The notes below the pieces were generated by a model. The model was given only the letters and a program-made list of their open reading frames with translations, made no database searches and was not told where the DNA came from. Made by a program: the position numbers and the translations under genes. Below are positions 33,906 to 43,793 of a stretch of DNA of 64,000 bases, piece after piece; within the stretch, counting starts at the first letter, position 1; the number at the start of each line of letters is the position of its first letter. Origin of the DNA: Methanolobus sp. (GTDB lineage: Archaea; Halobacteriota; Methanosarcinia; Methanosarcinales; Methanosarcinaceae); NCBI RefSeq assembly GCF_016278365.1, contig NZ_JADQBZ010000002.1, forward strand, positions 303,507 to 367,506. Direction: 5' to 3'.

Positions 33906-34790
33906 ATGACACTTAAACGAGAGAACGTGCTGATAGAGGCGCTCCCCTACATAAGGGATTTCTACGATTCAGTGATGATAATCAAGGTTGGTGGCCATGC
34001 CATGGTCAACTCACAGGTAATGAGTGATATCGTCCAGGATATCGTATTGCTCAGGTTCGTTGGCATTCACCCCATCATAGTCCACGGCGGAGGACCGGAG
34101 ATTACCGAAAAGATGGAACGCATGGGGAAGAAACCCGAGTTTGTAGGCGGGTTGCGCATCACTGACGATGAGACACTGGAAATAGCAAGGATGGTGCTTG
34201 TGGGCAATATCAACACAGAGATCGTATCACTTATCGGCAGGCATGGCGGCAAGGGGATAGGCCTTTCAGGAAAGGATGGTAAACTGATAATTGCCAAGAA
34301 GAAGCCTTTCCAGAAAGTAATGATCGAGAATGTCGAGCATGAGGTAGACCTTGGATGGGTCGGGGATACAGAGATAATCAATACGGAAATCCTGAACATA
34401 GTCACCCGGGAAGGCTACATCCCCGTTATATCCCCTATTGCCATGGATGTGAACGGCAAAGCCCTGAACCTGAACGCCGATACTATTGCAGGAGATATTG
34501 CCGCAGCCCTGAGTGCCAAGAAACTCATCCTGATGACAGACGTGCCCGGAGTGCTGATGGAGCCAAGCGACAGGTCATCACGTATATCCAGGGTGACCCT
34601 TGAGGATGTCGAGCACCTTATCAGTACAGGTGTTATCTCAGGCGGCATGATACCGAAGATGAGGGGCGCCGCAACTGCAGTAGAGAGTGGTGTGGAGAAC
34701 GTCCACATCATCGATGGAAGTATATCACATTCTGTATTGCTTGAACTGTTCACGGATTCGGGGATAGGTACAATGGTCTGTAAAGACTGA
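33906..34790 (+). CDS. argB: Acetylglutamate kinase
   Basis: 294 residues. Phosphorylates N-acetylglutamate in arginine synthesis. Amino-acid-kinase fold motifs: VMIIKVGGHAM (Lys of phosphate site), PIIVHGGGPEI, FVGGLRITDDETLEIARMVL, ALNLNADTIAGDIAAAL, LILMTDVPGVL and GGMIPKM. A TATA-like element and an AATA-rich leader precede the ATG. No other arg gene is linked. Confidence 0.95.
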   Translation: MTLKRENVLIEALPYIRDFYDSVMIIKVGGHAMVNSQVMSDIVQDIVLLRFVGIHPIIVHGGGPEITEKMERMGKKPEFVGGLRITDDETLEIARMVLVGNINTEIVSLIGRHGGKGIGLSGKDGKLIIAKKKPFQKVMIENVEHEVDLGWVGDTEIINTEILNIVTREGYIPVISPIAMDVNGKALNLNADTIAGDIAAALSAKKLILMTDVPGVLMEPSDRSSRISRVTLEDVEHLISTGVISGGMIPKMRGAATAVESGVENVHIIDGSISHSVLLELFTDSGIGTMVCKD

Positions 34791-34829
34791 GACGGGATAT
34801 AACCCGTCACATCCTATTTTGCGCCGGCT

Positions 34830-35873
34830 TCAGTCAGTTATAGGCGCACCGAATGTATGGTCATCCAGTTCCAGCACTGATTCCCACAGGCCCTTGCATC
34901 CACAGTCCAGTGCATTCAGGCAGGCAAGGTCCTGTGTCACCGAGAAGAGCCTTATTGAATCGGCCACATCGTGGCTGCATTCCTTGCAATTGTGCGGACC
35001 TCTTTTGGAACCTGCACCCACAGGGTCCGAAGTGATGACCTTATCAGGGAACTCTTCTTTAGCCTTCTTCAGCACTTCAACGATGCTCCACAGCCAGGGA
35101 GGACGATACTGACCCTTCTGCCACAGATTTTCAACGAATGTGCCGTTCTGTATATTGCACAGGTTGATCGAGAAAGTATCAGCGCATGCACCAGCATCCC
35201 TTATGGAGTTTACCATGTCATCCATGGCCTCTTTCTCTGAAAGGAAAGGAGGCTTGAGCATAAGGTATGCTTTTACCGTGGCACCGCTGTTCCTGGCAAT
35301 AGTCGCAGCCCGCTTGAAATCATCAAATGTGAAACCTTTGTTGATGGAATCCTTGCGCACTATGTCGGAGCTTGTTTCAAGACCGACGGCGATCTCAAAA
35401 GGCTTGCCTCCCATTGAGTTGCGGCAATCGATCATCGCATCCTCTTTGACAAATTCCGGCCTGGTCTCCACTAACACTTTTATGACCCTCGAATCACTTT
35501 TTAATGCTTCCAGTATCCTGTGCCTGACTTCCAGCGGTATCTCCCGCGTATCCAGGAAACTGCCGGAGGTGAATATCTTTACCATGAACTCGCTAAAACC
35601 AGAAGCCTTTCTCATCGCTTTCCCAAGCTGGGAGAACAGGTCTTCGTCAGATGGGGAGACTTGTGCACTATCGTACACATAGCCGCACATGGTGCAGCCG
35701 CCTGCCTTGCCCCACCAGCAGCCGGAGGTACTGAAGATTATAGTGAGAGTATCTACTTTCTTCCCGTCGACCAGATCAGCTCCGGTCCACATTGCGCACG
35801 GCTCATCCGGACGTGAGGATTTGACCTTCTGTCGGTTCCGGATGTCAAGAACTATTTTATTCAGTGTCATCAT
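34830..35873 (-). CDS. Archaeosine biosynthesis radical SAM protein RaSEA
   Basis: 347 residues. Radical SAM cysteines are in [22 protein letters not shown] (C-x7-C-x2-C as seen in this family); [13 protein letters not shown] and VETRPEFV follow, and a C-terminal Cys-rich segment [32 protein letters not shown] is diagnostic of COG1244/RaSEA. With ArcS it converts a lysine adduct of tRNA G15 to archaeosine. Start overlaps the GMP synthase stop, implying one transcript with guaAB. Confidence 0.86.
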   Translation of the reverse strand: MMTLNKIVLDIRNRQKVKSSRPDEPCAMWTGADLVDGKKVDTLTIIFSTSGCWWGKAGGCTMCGYVYDSAQVSPSDEDLFSQLGKAMRKASGFSEFMVKIFTSGSFLDTREIPLEVRHRILEALKSDSRVIKVLVETRPEFVKEDAMIDCRNSMGGKPFEIAVGLETSSDIVRKDSINKGFTFDDFKRAATIARNSGATVKAYLMLKPPFLSEKEAMDDMVNSIRDAGACADTFSINLCNIQNGTFVENLWQKGQYRPPWLWSIVEVLKKAKEEFPDKVITSDPVGAGSKRGPHNCKECSHDVADSIRLFSVTQDLACLNALDCGCKGLWESVLELDDHTFGAPITD

Positions 35874-36787
35874 TCGAACTCTATTGTTGCCGGTGGCTTT
35901 GGAGTGAGATCGTAAACAACCCTGGAAACGGTAGGTAAAGATGCCGATATCCGGGATTCTATCCTGTTAAGGACTTCCCATGGCAGCTCCATGGCTTCTG
36001 CGGTCATGCCATCCCTTGAACCGACAGCCCTTACTGCAATTATCCAGCCGTGAACCCTTACATCACCCTTGACACCAGTACCCTTTCCGATAATGGCTGC
36101 GAAGGTCTGCCACGGATGGAACTGTTCCACCAGTTCATCCTCTACGATGGCGTTTGCTTCCCTAACGATACTCACAAGCTCTTCAGTGACCTCGCCCACT
36201 ATCCTGACGGACAGTCCCGGTCCCGGGAAGGGCATCCTCTCAGAGATCTCATGCGGCAGCTCAAGGGCCCGCGCAAGTTCACGAACCTCGTCTTTGTATA
36301 GGTCCTCTACAGGCTCGACTATTGACTTAAAGTCCATTACAGAAGGGAGGCCGCCTACATTATGGTGGGACTTGATACCTCCCTCTGACTCTATCCTGTC
36401 CGGGTAGATGGTACCCTGGATCAGATAATCGGCCTTGAGCTCTTTTGCTTCCTTTTCAAAGACGCGGATGAATGTCTCACCCACTGCCTTTCGCTTCTCC
36501 TCAGGGTCCGTGATACCTTTAAGAGCGCCAAGGAAGCGGTCTTTTGCATCAATGATTACTAGGTTCATGTCGCAGAATATTTCCTTTATCCGCTCTGTTT
36601 CGCCTTTTCTCATGAGGCCTGTATCGATGTATATAGGAGTCAGCCTGTCGCCGATGGCGCGATGGGCCAGGACAGCACATACAGAACTGTCAACGCCACC
36701 AGAAAGAGCGATTATTGCCCTGCCGCCTGTGACCTGCTGCTGTATCTTCTCAATTGCCTTAGGAATGAACTTATCTGCTTTTACCAT
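35870..36787 (-). CDS. guaAB: GMP synthase, ATP-pyrophosphatase subunit
   Basis: 305 residues from ATG 36787, with GGAG nine bases before. PP-loop [20 protein letters not shown], then [11 protein letters not shown] and [15 protein letters not shown], and C-terminal dimerisation [18 protein letters not shown]...[12 protein letters not shown]. It adenylates XMP and accepts ammonia from the separate glutaminase subunit, whose gene lies about 19 kb away at 55.3 kb. Split GMP synthase is normal in archaea. Confidence 0.94.
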   Translation of the reverse strand: MVKADKFIPKAIEKIQQQVTGGRAIIALSGGVDSSVCAVLAHRAIGDRLTPIYIDTGLMRKGETERIKEIFCDMNLVIIDAKDRFLGALKGITDPEEKRKAVGETFIRVFEKEAKELKADYLIQGTIYPDRIESEGGIKSHHNVGGLPSVMDFKSIVEPVEDLYKDEVRELARALELPHEISERMPFPGPGLSVRIVGEVTEELVSIVREANAIVEDELVEQFHPWQTFAAIIGKGTGVKGDVRVHGWIIAVRAVGSRDGMTAEAMELPWEVLNRIESRISASLPTVSRVVYDLTPKPPATIEFE

Positions 36788-36995
36788 AAATGTGAACTCC
36801 AAAAATAGGATTTTTGTTTCTGAGATTTTACTCTTGAGATATAAGTTTGTGCATATTAATGCTCGCCTTTTTTAAAACCCCTATAAGAGAGCCGCCATAG
36901 TTAAGAGTTACTGCACGCCTATTACTTACACCCCGCTTACAAGGGAGTTATATATACCTGGAACATAGGTCGAACAAAATAAATGCGGTTGTATA

Positions 36996-39116
36996 ATGTA
37001 TCAAACCCTCCAGAAGTACTTCGGATATTCTGAATTCCGCCCCCTTCAGAAAGACATAATCCAGGATGTGCTTGATGGAAAGGATACTTTTGTGCTTATG
37101 CCCACAGGAGGCGGGAAGTCCCTGTGCTATCAATTGCCTGCATTGCTGATGGACGGGCTGACGGTTGTGATCTCTCCCCTGATATCCCTTATGAAAGACC
37201 AGGTCGACAGCCTCAGGGCCAACGGCGTCAATGCGGCATTCCTGAACAGCACCCAGAATTATACCGAATCCAGGAAGATCTGTGACGACATTGCCACAAA
37301 CGACATCAAAATATTATATATGGCGCCGGAGAGACTTGCAATGTCCGGCACATTATTGATGATCACAAAGGCAAAGGTCAGTCTTTTCGCCATTGATGAA
37401 AGCCACTGCATATCTGAGTGGGGCCATGATTTCAGGCCCGAGTACCGCAAACTCAGCATGCTCAAAAAGAAGTTTCCCAAAGTGCCGATCATTGCCCTGA
37501 CAGCTACCGCAACACCTAAGGTGAGGGAAGACACCCTCAACCAGCTGGGACTTACAAACCCCAAAACCTACATTGCAAGCTTCAACCGCAGCAATCTTCT
37601 TTATGAGATCAGACCGAAAAAGGAAACCTATGACCAGATATTGCAGTACCTGAGAAGGAATAAGGGAAAGGGCGGAATAATCTACTGTCAGAGCCGCAAG
37701 AACGTAGATACAGTCACCGCAAAGCTCAGAAAAGCTGGTTTCAATGCACTTCCATACCATGCAGGACTGAGTGACACTCAGAGGGCGAGAAACCAGGAAG
37801 CTTTCATCAAAGACAAAGCAGACATCATTGTCGCTACCATCGCTTTTGGCATGGGTATCGATAAACCTAACGTGCGCTTTGTTATCCACTATGATCTCCC
37901 GAAGAACCTGGAAGGTTACTACCAGGAAACCGGGAGAGGTGGCAGGGATGGGCTTGAATGTGAATGCATCCTATTCTTCAGCCACGGCGACAGGTACCGT
38001 ATAGAGTATTTTGTCAAGCAGAAGGGCAGGAAGGAAGAGCGGGATATCGCCCTGAAACAGCTTCAGGATATGGTAAACTACTGTGTGAGCACAACATGCC
38101 GCAGAAAAGCTCTTCTCAGATACTTCGGGGAAGAACTGGAAGAAGACAACTGCAGCGGGTGTGATGCCTGTCTCAGGCCCAAGGAGACGGTGGACGGGAC
38201 AGAAGAAGCAAAGTTGCTCATCAGCTGCGTAGAGGAGCTTGGCGAGCGCTATGGCATGAATCACGTTATAGATGTCCTGTGCGGTGCCAATATAAAAAAG
38301 ATCAAGGAAAAGAAACACGACAAGCTGAAGACTTACAATTCAGGCTATCGCCACACCCGGCCCAATTGGCAGGACATGGCACGCGAAATGGTGCAACAGG
38401 GAGTGGTCGCGGTAGAGGGCAGCAGGTATCCCCTTCTCAAGCTCAACAAAGTGAGCAGGGAGGTTATGCAGGGCTCGCGTAAGGTAGCCTTTACAAGAAT
38501 TGCACCGCTTGAATTCCCTGACACACAGACCTGTGAGGATGATGAGCCTTATGAACCGGATACAATCGCAAAGCCAGTCACACCGCCGCGAGCCCGGAAA
38601 ACCGCACAGAGCAGTGACAGTGAACTGTTCTCCAGGCTCAAGGACCTCAGGAAGGAAATGGCCGATCTTCAGGATGTCCCCCCTTACATAATATTTGCGG
38701 ACACGAGCCTCAAACAGATGGCTGCAAAAAAACCTTCCAGCAAGGAAGAGATGCTAAAGATAACAGGTGTCGGAGAGTACAAACTGAAGAAGTACGGCGA
38801 CATTTTCCTCAGGGAGATCAGCAAGTATTGTGAAGAGCAGAACGGTGGTTCCCCTAAAAGCGCGGTAGAGGAAAAGGCTCCGTCATCACTTCATAAAAAG
38901 ACCATGCAAGACCTCGTGGAACCGGAGCTGCCGGCAAAGGACGCTGGGAAGGAAAAAGATAAGCCCGAAAAGAAACACGAGACCATCCTGAGGACCATCA
39001 GCGGGCTTGAGAGGGAGATGGTCATCCTGGCAAGGGCCAAACTCGGGGACTCATTCTCGGAAGAGGAGATAAGGGAAGTGTGGGCGGAAGTAATCTCGGG
39101 AAGCAGACAGGCTTAA
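36996..39116 (+). CDS. recQ: RecQ-family ATP-dependent DNA helicase
   Basis: 706 residues. SF2 motifs: FRPLQKDIIQDVLDGKDTFVLMPTGGGKSLCYQLPA (0 and I), DESHCISEWGHDFRPEY (II), ALTATATP (III), IIYCQSRKNVDTV (IV), ATIAFGMGIDKPNVRFVIHYDLPKNLEGYYQETGRGGRDG (V, VI). A zinc site (CRRKALLRYFGEELEEDNCSGCDAC), an RQC-like part, an HRDC domain (about 545-620) and a charged C-terminal extension (620-706) not usual in bacterial RecQ. 3'-5' helicase for recombination and repair. TATATATACC lies about 45 bp upstream of the ATG. Confidence 0.94.
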   Translation: MYQTLQKYFGYSEFRPLQKDIIQDVLDGKDTFVLMPTGGGKSLCYQLPALLMDGLTVVISPLISLMKDQVDSLRANGVNAAFLNSTQNYTESRKICDDIATNDIKILYMAPERLAMSGTLLMITKAKVSLFAIDESHCISEWGHDFRPEYRKLSMLKKKFPKVPIIALTATATPKVREDTLNQLGLTNPKTYIASFNRSNLLYEIRPKKETYDQILQYLRRNKGKGGIIYCQSRKNVDTVTAKLRKAGFNALPYHAGLSDTQRARNQEAFIKDKADIIVATIAFGMGIDKPNVRFVIHYDLPKNLEGYYQETGRGGRDGLECECILFFSHGDRYRIEYFVKQKGRKEERDIALKQLQDMVNYCVSTTCRRKALLRYFGEELEEDNCSGCDACLRPKETVDGTEEAKLLISCVEELGERYGMNHVIDVLCGANIKKIKEKKHDKLKTYNSGYRHTRPNWQDMAREMVQQGVVAVEGSRYPLLKLNKVSREVMQGSRKVAFTRIAPLEFPDTQTCEDDEPYEPDTIAKPVTPPRARKTAQSSDSELFSRLKDLRKEMADLQDVPPYIIFADTSLKQMAAKKPSSKEEMLKITGVGEYKLKKYGDIFLREISKYCEEQNGGSPKSAVEEKAPSSLHKKTMQDLVEPELPAKDAGKEKDKPEKKHETILRTISGLEREMVILARAKLGDSFSEEEIREVWAEVISGSRQA

Positions 39117-39144
39117 CCCACACTTGGATTTAACAAGGGCTTTT

Positions 39145-39906
39145 TCACATCATCATGAACTGCATTGTCAGATAGAATATCAGGTCCCCGAACACAACTG
39201 CGGTGATAAATCCGGCTGTTATGGGTATCATGAAGGGAAGGCCCGGTGTTACCCATACACTGTCATCCATCCTGCCTGCCTTGACGTGGCTTTTCAACTG
39301 AGCAACGACGTTTGAGGTAAGTTCGGTACCGGCTCTTGTGAAGCTGAATTTGACACCTTCCTTGGTTTCCTCATAGGACTCTATCATGCGGATATGATCT
39401 TTACCAAGTCCGGATACAGGAGTCCTGTAACCGATGAACATGTAGAATGGCCTGCGCAGTGACTCTTTCAGTGGATTGTGCAGTAGATTGTAAATGAAAA
39501 GCCCGATTGGTACAACTATTGTGAGTATAATGGAGTTGCCAAAGACACTGAAGGCGAAAATATCAAAGATAGGAGTTCCCTGGAGAGGCAAGCTGGTATT
39601 GAATACCATAATAGCCGGGAAGGTTGGGACTATTAACGATATTACCATGAGCGCCTTGGCATCGGCGCCACCAAATGCCCCGAACTGGAAAAGGATGTAA
39701 ACGAAAAGGTAAACGAACGCGAAGGTCAGCAGGTTCCTGATAAGGTAAGGCATTCCAAGGGTCATGAAGTCGTACAGGATGAAAACGTAACAGACACCAA
39801 ACATCGCCACCCATACTTCATTTACGACCCTGCGGCTTTTTATGTCAGAATAGCATGCATACAATAAGAAAGGCATGCAGGCAAGCACTTTAAGTAGTTC
39901 CATCAT
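39145..39906 (-). CDS. Prepilin/prearchaellin peptidase (A24 family)
   Basis: 253 residues, about six membrane helices. Catalytic aspartates are in YSDIKSRRVVNEVWV (about residue 20) and FGGADAKALM (about 80), the A24 pattern. It cleaves class III signal peptides of archaellins or pilins at the membrane. A ~70-residue loop (about 165-220: GKDHIRMIESYEETKEGVKFSFTRAGTEL) before the last helix is typical of the archaeal PibD/FlaK-type relatives with insertions. No pilin gene is adjacent. Confidence 0.82.
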   Translation of the reverse strand: MMELLKVLACMPFLLYACYSDIKSRRVVNEVWVAMFGVCYVFILYDFMTLGMPYLIRNLLTFAFVYLFVYILFQFGAFGGADAKALMVISLIVPTFPAIMVFNTSLPLQGTPIFDIFAFSVFGNSIILTIVVPIGLFIYNLLHNPLKESLRRPFYMFIGYRTPVSGLGKDHIRMIESYEETKEGVKFSFTRAGTELTSNVVAQLKSHVKAGRMDDSVWVTPGLPFMIPITAGFITAVVFGDLIFYLTMQFMMM

Positions 39907-39924
39907 TTCCGTTATCTCCGTTTT

Positions 39925-41205
39925 TCAATGTTTTTCCCATTTTTTGAGCTTCATGACCTCAGAAAGGGTCGCTCCTCTTCTTATTTCTTCGGACAGGCGT
40001 TGTTCTGTCTTCTTAACTTCCTTTGCCCGCCTTGCAATCTCATAGGCACGCTCCCTCGGAATCACTACTACACCGTTATCGTCTCCCACTATGTAGTCGC
40101 CGGGCCTAACGGTCTGGTTGCCGCAAACGATCTCGGAGTTGATCTCACCAAAACCCTTGGGCTCCCCGGCGTTGGGAACATGACACGTGGCAAATACAGG
40201 CAGCACCATTGACCGGATATCCTCTATATCCCTGACAGCACCATCAACAACGACGCCTGCTATCTCCTTGTTCAGGCAGCTCTGGGTCGCAAGGCCACCC
40301 CATGGAGCCACATGACTGCTTCCGTTATAGATCACGATCACATTATTTTTCCCTGCCACATCAATGGCCTCAACAGGCTTTGCCCAGTCACCCCTGAAGG
40401 TCTGTACTGTAACAGCAGTGCCGACCATTTTCCTGCCGGGCACCTGAGAAAATATGTTCTGCATAGCTCCCTTGCGGTGCATGGCATCGGAGATGTTAGA
40501 AGTAGAAACTGACATGAGAATATCACGTATCTCGTCATCGCGGCTTTTTCCCGAATGGGATACATTAGAAGGCACATCCACACTGCTCCTTATGAACCTG
40601 GCTGAGGCTGTCACGTCAGATGAACGGACTATGTTGCCCCCCACTATCACTATCTGAGCACCGGCTGTAACGGCCTGTGCGCATGAAACAGAGTCTAAGC
40701 CGCCTGCAACAGCAACAGGTATGTTCACTTTCTTTAAGACTTCCTTCATGATAGTGAGTGAATCGTGCCCTGTCATCTGCTGATCGATGCCTGCATGCAC
40801 GTTTATGTAGTCAACACCCATACGCTCGAGGTCTTTTGAGCGGGATATCGGCTCGGATGAAGATATGAGATCAGCCATGATCCGGGCGCCATATTTCTTT
40901 GCGGCCCTGACAGCTTCAAGTACTGTGGAATCATCAGCACTCCCAAGAATGACTACTATATCCGCACCGGCCTTTGCTGCCATCTCTACTTCCATGGCTC
41001 CGGTGTCGGCTATCTTCATATCTGCCACAAGGGTCCTACTGGGGAACGCTGCTTTGAGCCTCCTTATGGCATCCATTCCCTCGCTTTTGATAAGCGGAGT
41101 GCCTGCCTCTATCCAGTCCGCACCTCCCTCCAGGGCTTCTCCAGCAATCTGGATAGCGCGGTCTGTTTCCAGAATATCCAGGGCAACCTGGATTATAGGT
41201 CTTAT
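39925..41205 (-). CDS. 3-hexulose-6-phosphate synthase fused to RraA-like domain; apparent AUA start
   Basis: 426 residues if read from the ATA codon at 41205. Residues 1-~210 form the HPS barrel ([59 protein letters not shown]); ~225-426 the RraA/HMG-aldolase-like domain ([43 protein letters not shown]). It makes hexulose-6-phosphate from ribulose-5-phosphate and formaldehyde, or the reverse for pentose synthesis. Between the in-frame stop at 41275-41277 and ATG 41076 there is no ATG, GTG or TTG, although the HPS N-terminus is fully coded. AAGGTGATC stands just before ATA, where family members have Met. A TATA (TTTATACG) lies near 41253. Confidence 0.85.
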   Translation of the reverse strand: MRPIIQVALDILETDRAIQIAGEALEGGADWIEAGTPLIKSEGMDAIRRLKAAFPSRTLVADMKIADTGAMEVEMAAKAGADIVVILGSADDSTVLEAVRAAKKYGARIMADLISSSEPISRSKDLERMGVDYINVHAGIDQQMTGHDSLTIMKEVLKKVNIPVAVAGGLDSVSCAQAVTAGAQIVIVGGNIVRSSDVTASARFIRSSVDVPSNVSHSGKSRDDEIRDILMSVSTSNISDAMHRKGAMQNIFSQVPGRKMVGTAVTVQTFRGDWAKPVEAIDVAGKNNVIVIYNGSSHVAPWGGLATQSCLNKEIAGVVVDGAVRDIEDIRSMVLPVFATCHVPNAGEPKGFGEINSEIVCGNQTVRPGDYIVGDDNGVVVIPRERAYEIARRAKEVKKTEQRLSEEIRRGATLSEVMKLKKWEKH

Positions 41206-41365
41206 ATGATCACCTTCATTTATTTCTGTACTACTAAATACTTTAGAACGTATAAATCTAATCTCAACAAAATGTCAGTAAGATAAGGAAATGACCTGAT
41301 GGGAAATATCCGAACAGGGAATCCTATCAGTAAACATTTATCCCATGTAATTCCTTTATTGTCCG

Positions 41366-42292
41366 ATGAAATTTAAGGGCCACCACATCATCTCAATGAC
41401 ATCGTTTTCCAGGGATATGATCGATAGCATCCTTGAGACAGCAGAAAGAATGGAGCCGATAGCTCTTGGAAAACAAAGATCAGACCTGCTTAGTGGCAAG
41501 GTCCTGGCAGTGCTCTTCTTTGAACCAAGCACAAGAACCCGCATGTCTTTTGAAACAGCCATGTACCGCCTTGGAGGAAATGTGCTTAATCTGGGATCCA
41601 TAGATGCCAGCTCGATCGCAAAGGGCGAAACCCTTGCAGATACTATAAGGGTCGTGGACGGTTATGCAGATGCAATCGTGTTGCGCCATCCAAAAGAAGG
41701 GGCAGCACGGCTTGCATCCGAGTTCTCAACTGTACCCATCCTGAATGCAGGTGATGGTGCAGGTCACCATCCCACACAAACTCTCCTGGACCTCTATACC
41801 ATTAAAAGGGAAAGTCATCTTGAGGGAGTAAAGATAGCACTTGCAGGAGACCTGAAATATGGCAGGACTGTACATTCCTTGTGTTACGCGCTGTCCCTGT
41901 ATGGTGCAGATATTACCCTGATATCGCCAATGGAACTTAGAATGCCGGAGGAGATAATAAAGGATCTTGAAAAAAGAGGTGCAAAAGTCACCGAGACAGA
42001 CTCCATAGAACATGCCATTAACGAGGTTGATGTGCTATACATGACCCGCATACAGAAGGAGAGATTCCTTGACCCGACAGAATACGAGAAAGTCGCTAAT
42101 AAGTTAAAGATCACACCGGAGCTCCTGGCAAATGTCAAAACTGAGCTTAAGATATTACATCCGCTTCCAAGGGTTAACGAAATACATACTGGAGTGGATG
42201 AGATGCCGCATGCATGTTACTTCAGACAGGCTTTCTATGGAGTGCCGGTCAGGATGGCTCTGCTTGCGCTTGTGCTGGGGGCGATGGAATGA
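41366..42292 (+). CDS. pyrB: Aspartate carbamoyltransferase catalytic subunit
   Basis: 308 residues. FFEPSTRTRMSFETAMYRLGG (carbamoyl phosphate site), DAIVLRHPKEGAA, HPTQTLLDLYTI, GDLKYGRTVHSL, HPLPRVNEI are all present. First committed step of pyrimidine synthesis. TTTATCC near 41337 predicts a start within a few bases of the ATG and no ribosome-binding site is visible, so the mRNA may be nearly leaderless. pyrI overlaps its stop by ATGA. Confidence 0.95.
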   Translation: MKFKGHHIISMTSFSRDMIDSILETAERMEPIALGKQRSDLLSGKVLAVLFFEPSTRTRMSFETAMYRLGGNVLNLGSIDASSIAKGETLADTIRVVDGYADAIVLRHPKEGAARLASEFSTVPILNAGDGAGHHPTQTLLDLYTIKRESHLEGVKIALAGDLKYGRTVHSLCYALSLYGADITLISPMELRMPEEIIKDLEKRGAKVTETDSIEHAINEVDVLYMTRIQKERFLDPTEYEKVANKLKITPELLANVKTELKILHPLPRVNEIHTGVDEMPHACYFRQAFYGVPVRMALLALVLGAME

Positions 42293-42756
42293 TTAACGAG
42301 GAACAGGAACTCAGGGTTAAGAGAATCGAAAATGGAACGGTTATAGATCATATCATTGCCGGTCAGGCCCTTAATGTGTTAAAGATACTTGGCATCCCGG
42401 ATTCTTCACAGGGGGTTGTGAGTGTGCTTCTCAACTCACCCGGAAAATTTGGGATTAAGGATGTTGTTAAGATAGAGAACCGGGAGCTAAATGTCCGCGA
42501 GGTGGACAGGATAGCACTAATAGCACCCAATGCCACTATCAATATAATCCGGAATTTCAATGTCTCTCAGAAAAAGAAAGTTCACATCCCCATTTTCGTT
42601 GAAGGTGTTGTCAAGTGCGTGAATCCGAATTGTATCTCCAATAGTAATGAACCTGTCACATCAAAGTTCGATGTTGCGGTAGAAGGATGCCTCCGGTTAA
42701 GATGCACATATTGTGGCAGATTCATCTCTGAAGATATTGCAAAGCATCTTCTCTAA
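42289..42756 (+). CDS. pyrI: Aspartate carbamoyltransferase regulatory subunit
   Basis: 155 residues from the ATG overlapping the pyrB stop. N-terminal nucleotide-binding domain (RVKRIENGTVIDHIIAGQALNVLKILG) and C-terminal zinc domain with four cysteines (CVNPNCISNSNE... LRCTYCGRFI). It confers allosteric control by CTP/ATP. The translational overlap fits the fixed stoichiometry of the holoenzyme. Confidence 0.94.
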   Translation: MINEEQELRVKRIENGTVIDHIIAGQALNVLKILGIPDSSQGVVSVLLNSPGKFGIKDVVKIENRELNVREVDRIALIAPNATINIIRNFNVSQKKKVHIPIFVEGVVKCVNPNCISNSNEPVTSKFDVAVEGCLRLRCTYCGRFISEDIAKHLL

Positions 42757-42803
42757 ATTGAGAAAATAAACAGAAAATAGGAATATTGGATATAGCCAGC
42801 GCA

Positions 42804-42863
42804 TATACCACCCTGACGTGGAGTTGGGTGCTATAAATGAATATATATTTGTACAAATATATA
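42804..42863 (+). terminator. Hairpin plus 22-bp AT palindrome after pyrBI
   Basis: TATACCACCC (42804-42813) pairs with GGGTGCTATA (42826-42835) with one mismatch over a 12-nt loop. It is followed at 42842-42863 by a perfect 22-bp palindrome centred on TTGTACAA with alternating TA arms. Both lie between convergent pyrI and dapB. The hairpin may terminate pyrBI; the palindrome's role is unknown. 42864-43001 shows only short dyads (CTCATAAATGAG). Confidence 0.45.
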
Positions 42864-43001
42864 ATACTCACGCTCATAAATGAGAAATTACGGTCTATTT
42901 TTACGACCATCTAAAAAAACATCTATATCCTTTTGGCCACAAAAAGTATATGAAAATACCACACTTTCAAATAAAGTCAAAACGGGGGAATTCGATGAGC
43001 C

Positions 43002-43793
43002 TTATAACCCAAGAATGTCCTCCATTGTATAGATACCAGGATTTGCACGGGCAATCCATACAGCAGCTTTTACCGCGCCGCCTGCAAATGCCTGCCTGGA
43101 ATGCGCCTGATGTTTTATCTCGATCCTTTCACCATCGCCTGCAAAAAGTACGGTGTGATCCCCTACAATATCCCCGCCGCGCACAGCATGGATACCTATT
43201 TCCCTGCCTCTTGGGGCCAGCCCCTCACGTCCGTAGACATATTCCTTACCTCCAAGGGCCTCACTGATAACTTCAGCAGCCTTTTTAGCAGTACCGCTTG
43301 GAGCATCTTTCTTCTGATTGTGATGGGCTTCGATAATCTCGACATCCATTTCACCGAGATACCTGGCGGCTTCTTTCAGTATTCTGAAGAAGACGTTGAC
43401 GCCTACCGCGTAGTTAGGTGATATGATTCCTGCGACATTGTTCTTCAGGATAGCATCTTCAATGGTTGCCTTCTGTTCAGCAGTAAAGCCTGTCGTGCCT
43501 ATAACAAGATTCACTCCGCATGCTGCAGCCTTTGGAGCATTGACAACCGTTGCCCCGGCAATAGTAAAATCCACAAGTACATCAGTATCAGATGACTTAA
43601 GTACGGACTCGATGTCCTTAACATCTGAGATTGGAACATTCAGTGAGCCTAACTGGGCAGTTTCCCCTACATCCTCCCCTATGTTCACAAGGTCAAATGC
43701 AGCTGAAAGCCTGACACCTTCGGTTTTAAGGATATTGGATAAGATGAGCTTACCCATTTTACCTGATGCGCCCGTAATTGCTATATTGATCAT
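43002..43793 (-). CDS. dapB: 4-hydroxy-tetrahydrodipicolinate reductase
   Basis: 263 residues from the ATG that overlaps the dapA stop. NAD(P) site INIAITGASGKMGKLI, VLVDFTIAGATVVNAPKAAACGVNLVIGTTGFT, catalytic EAHHNQKKDAPSGTAKKAAEVI. Second step of the lysine branch. Last gene of the rps17e-dapA-dapB transcript. Confidence 0.94.
   Translation of the reverse strand: MINIAITGASGKMGKLILSNILKTEGVRLSAAFDLVNIGEDVGETAQLGSLNVPISDVKDIESVLKSSDTDVLVDFTIAGATVVNAPKAAACGVNLVIGTTGFTAEQKATIEDAILKNNVAGIISPNYAVGVNVFFRILKEAARYLGEMDVEIIEAHHNQKKDAPSGTAKKAAEVISEALGGKEYVYGREGLAPRGREIGIHAVRGGDIVGDHTVLFAGDGERIEIKHQAHSRQAFAGGAVKAAVWIARANPGIYTMEDILGL

Noticed and set aside
35870-36787. GMP synthase encoded in two distant genes as an anomaly
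   Set aside because: A split GMP synthase is normal in archaea; distance between the genes is not informative.
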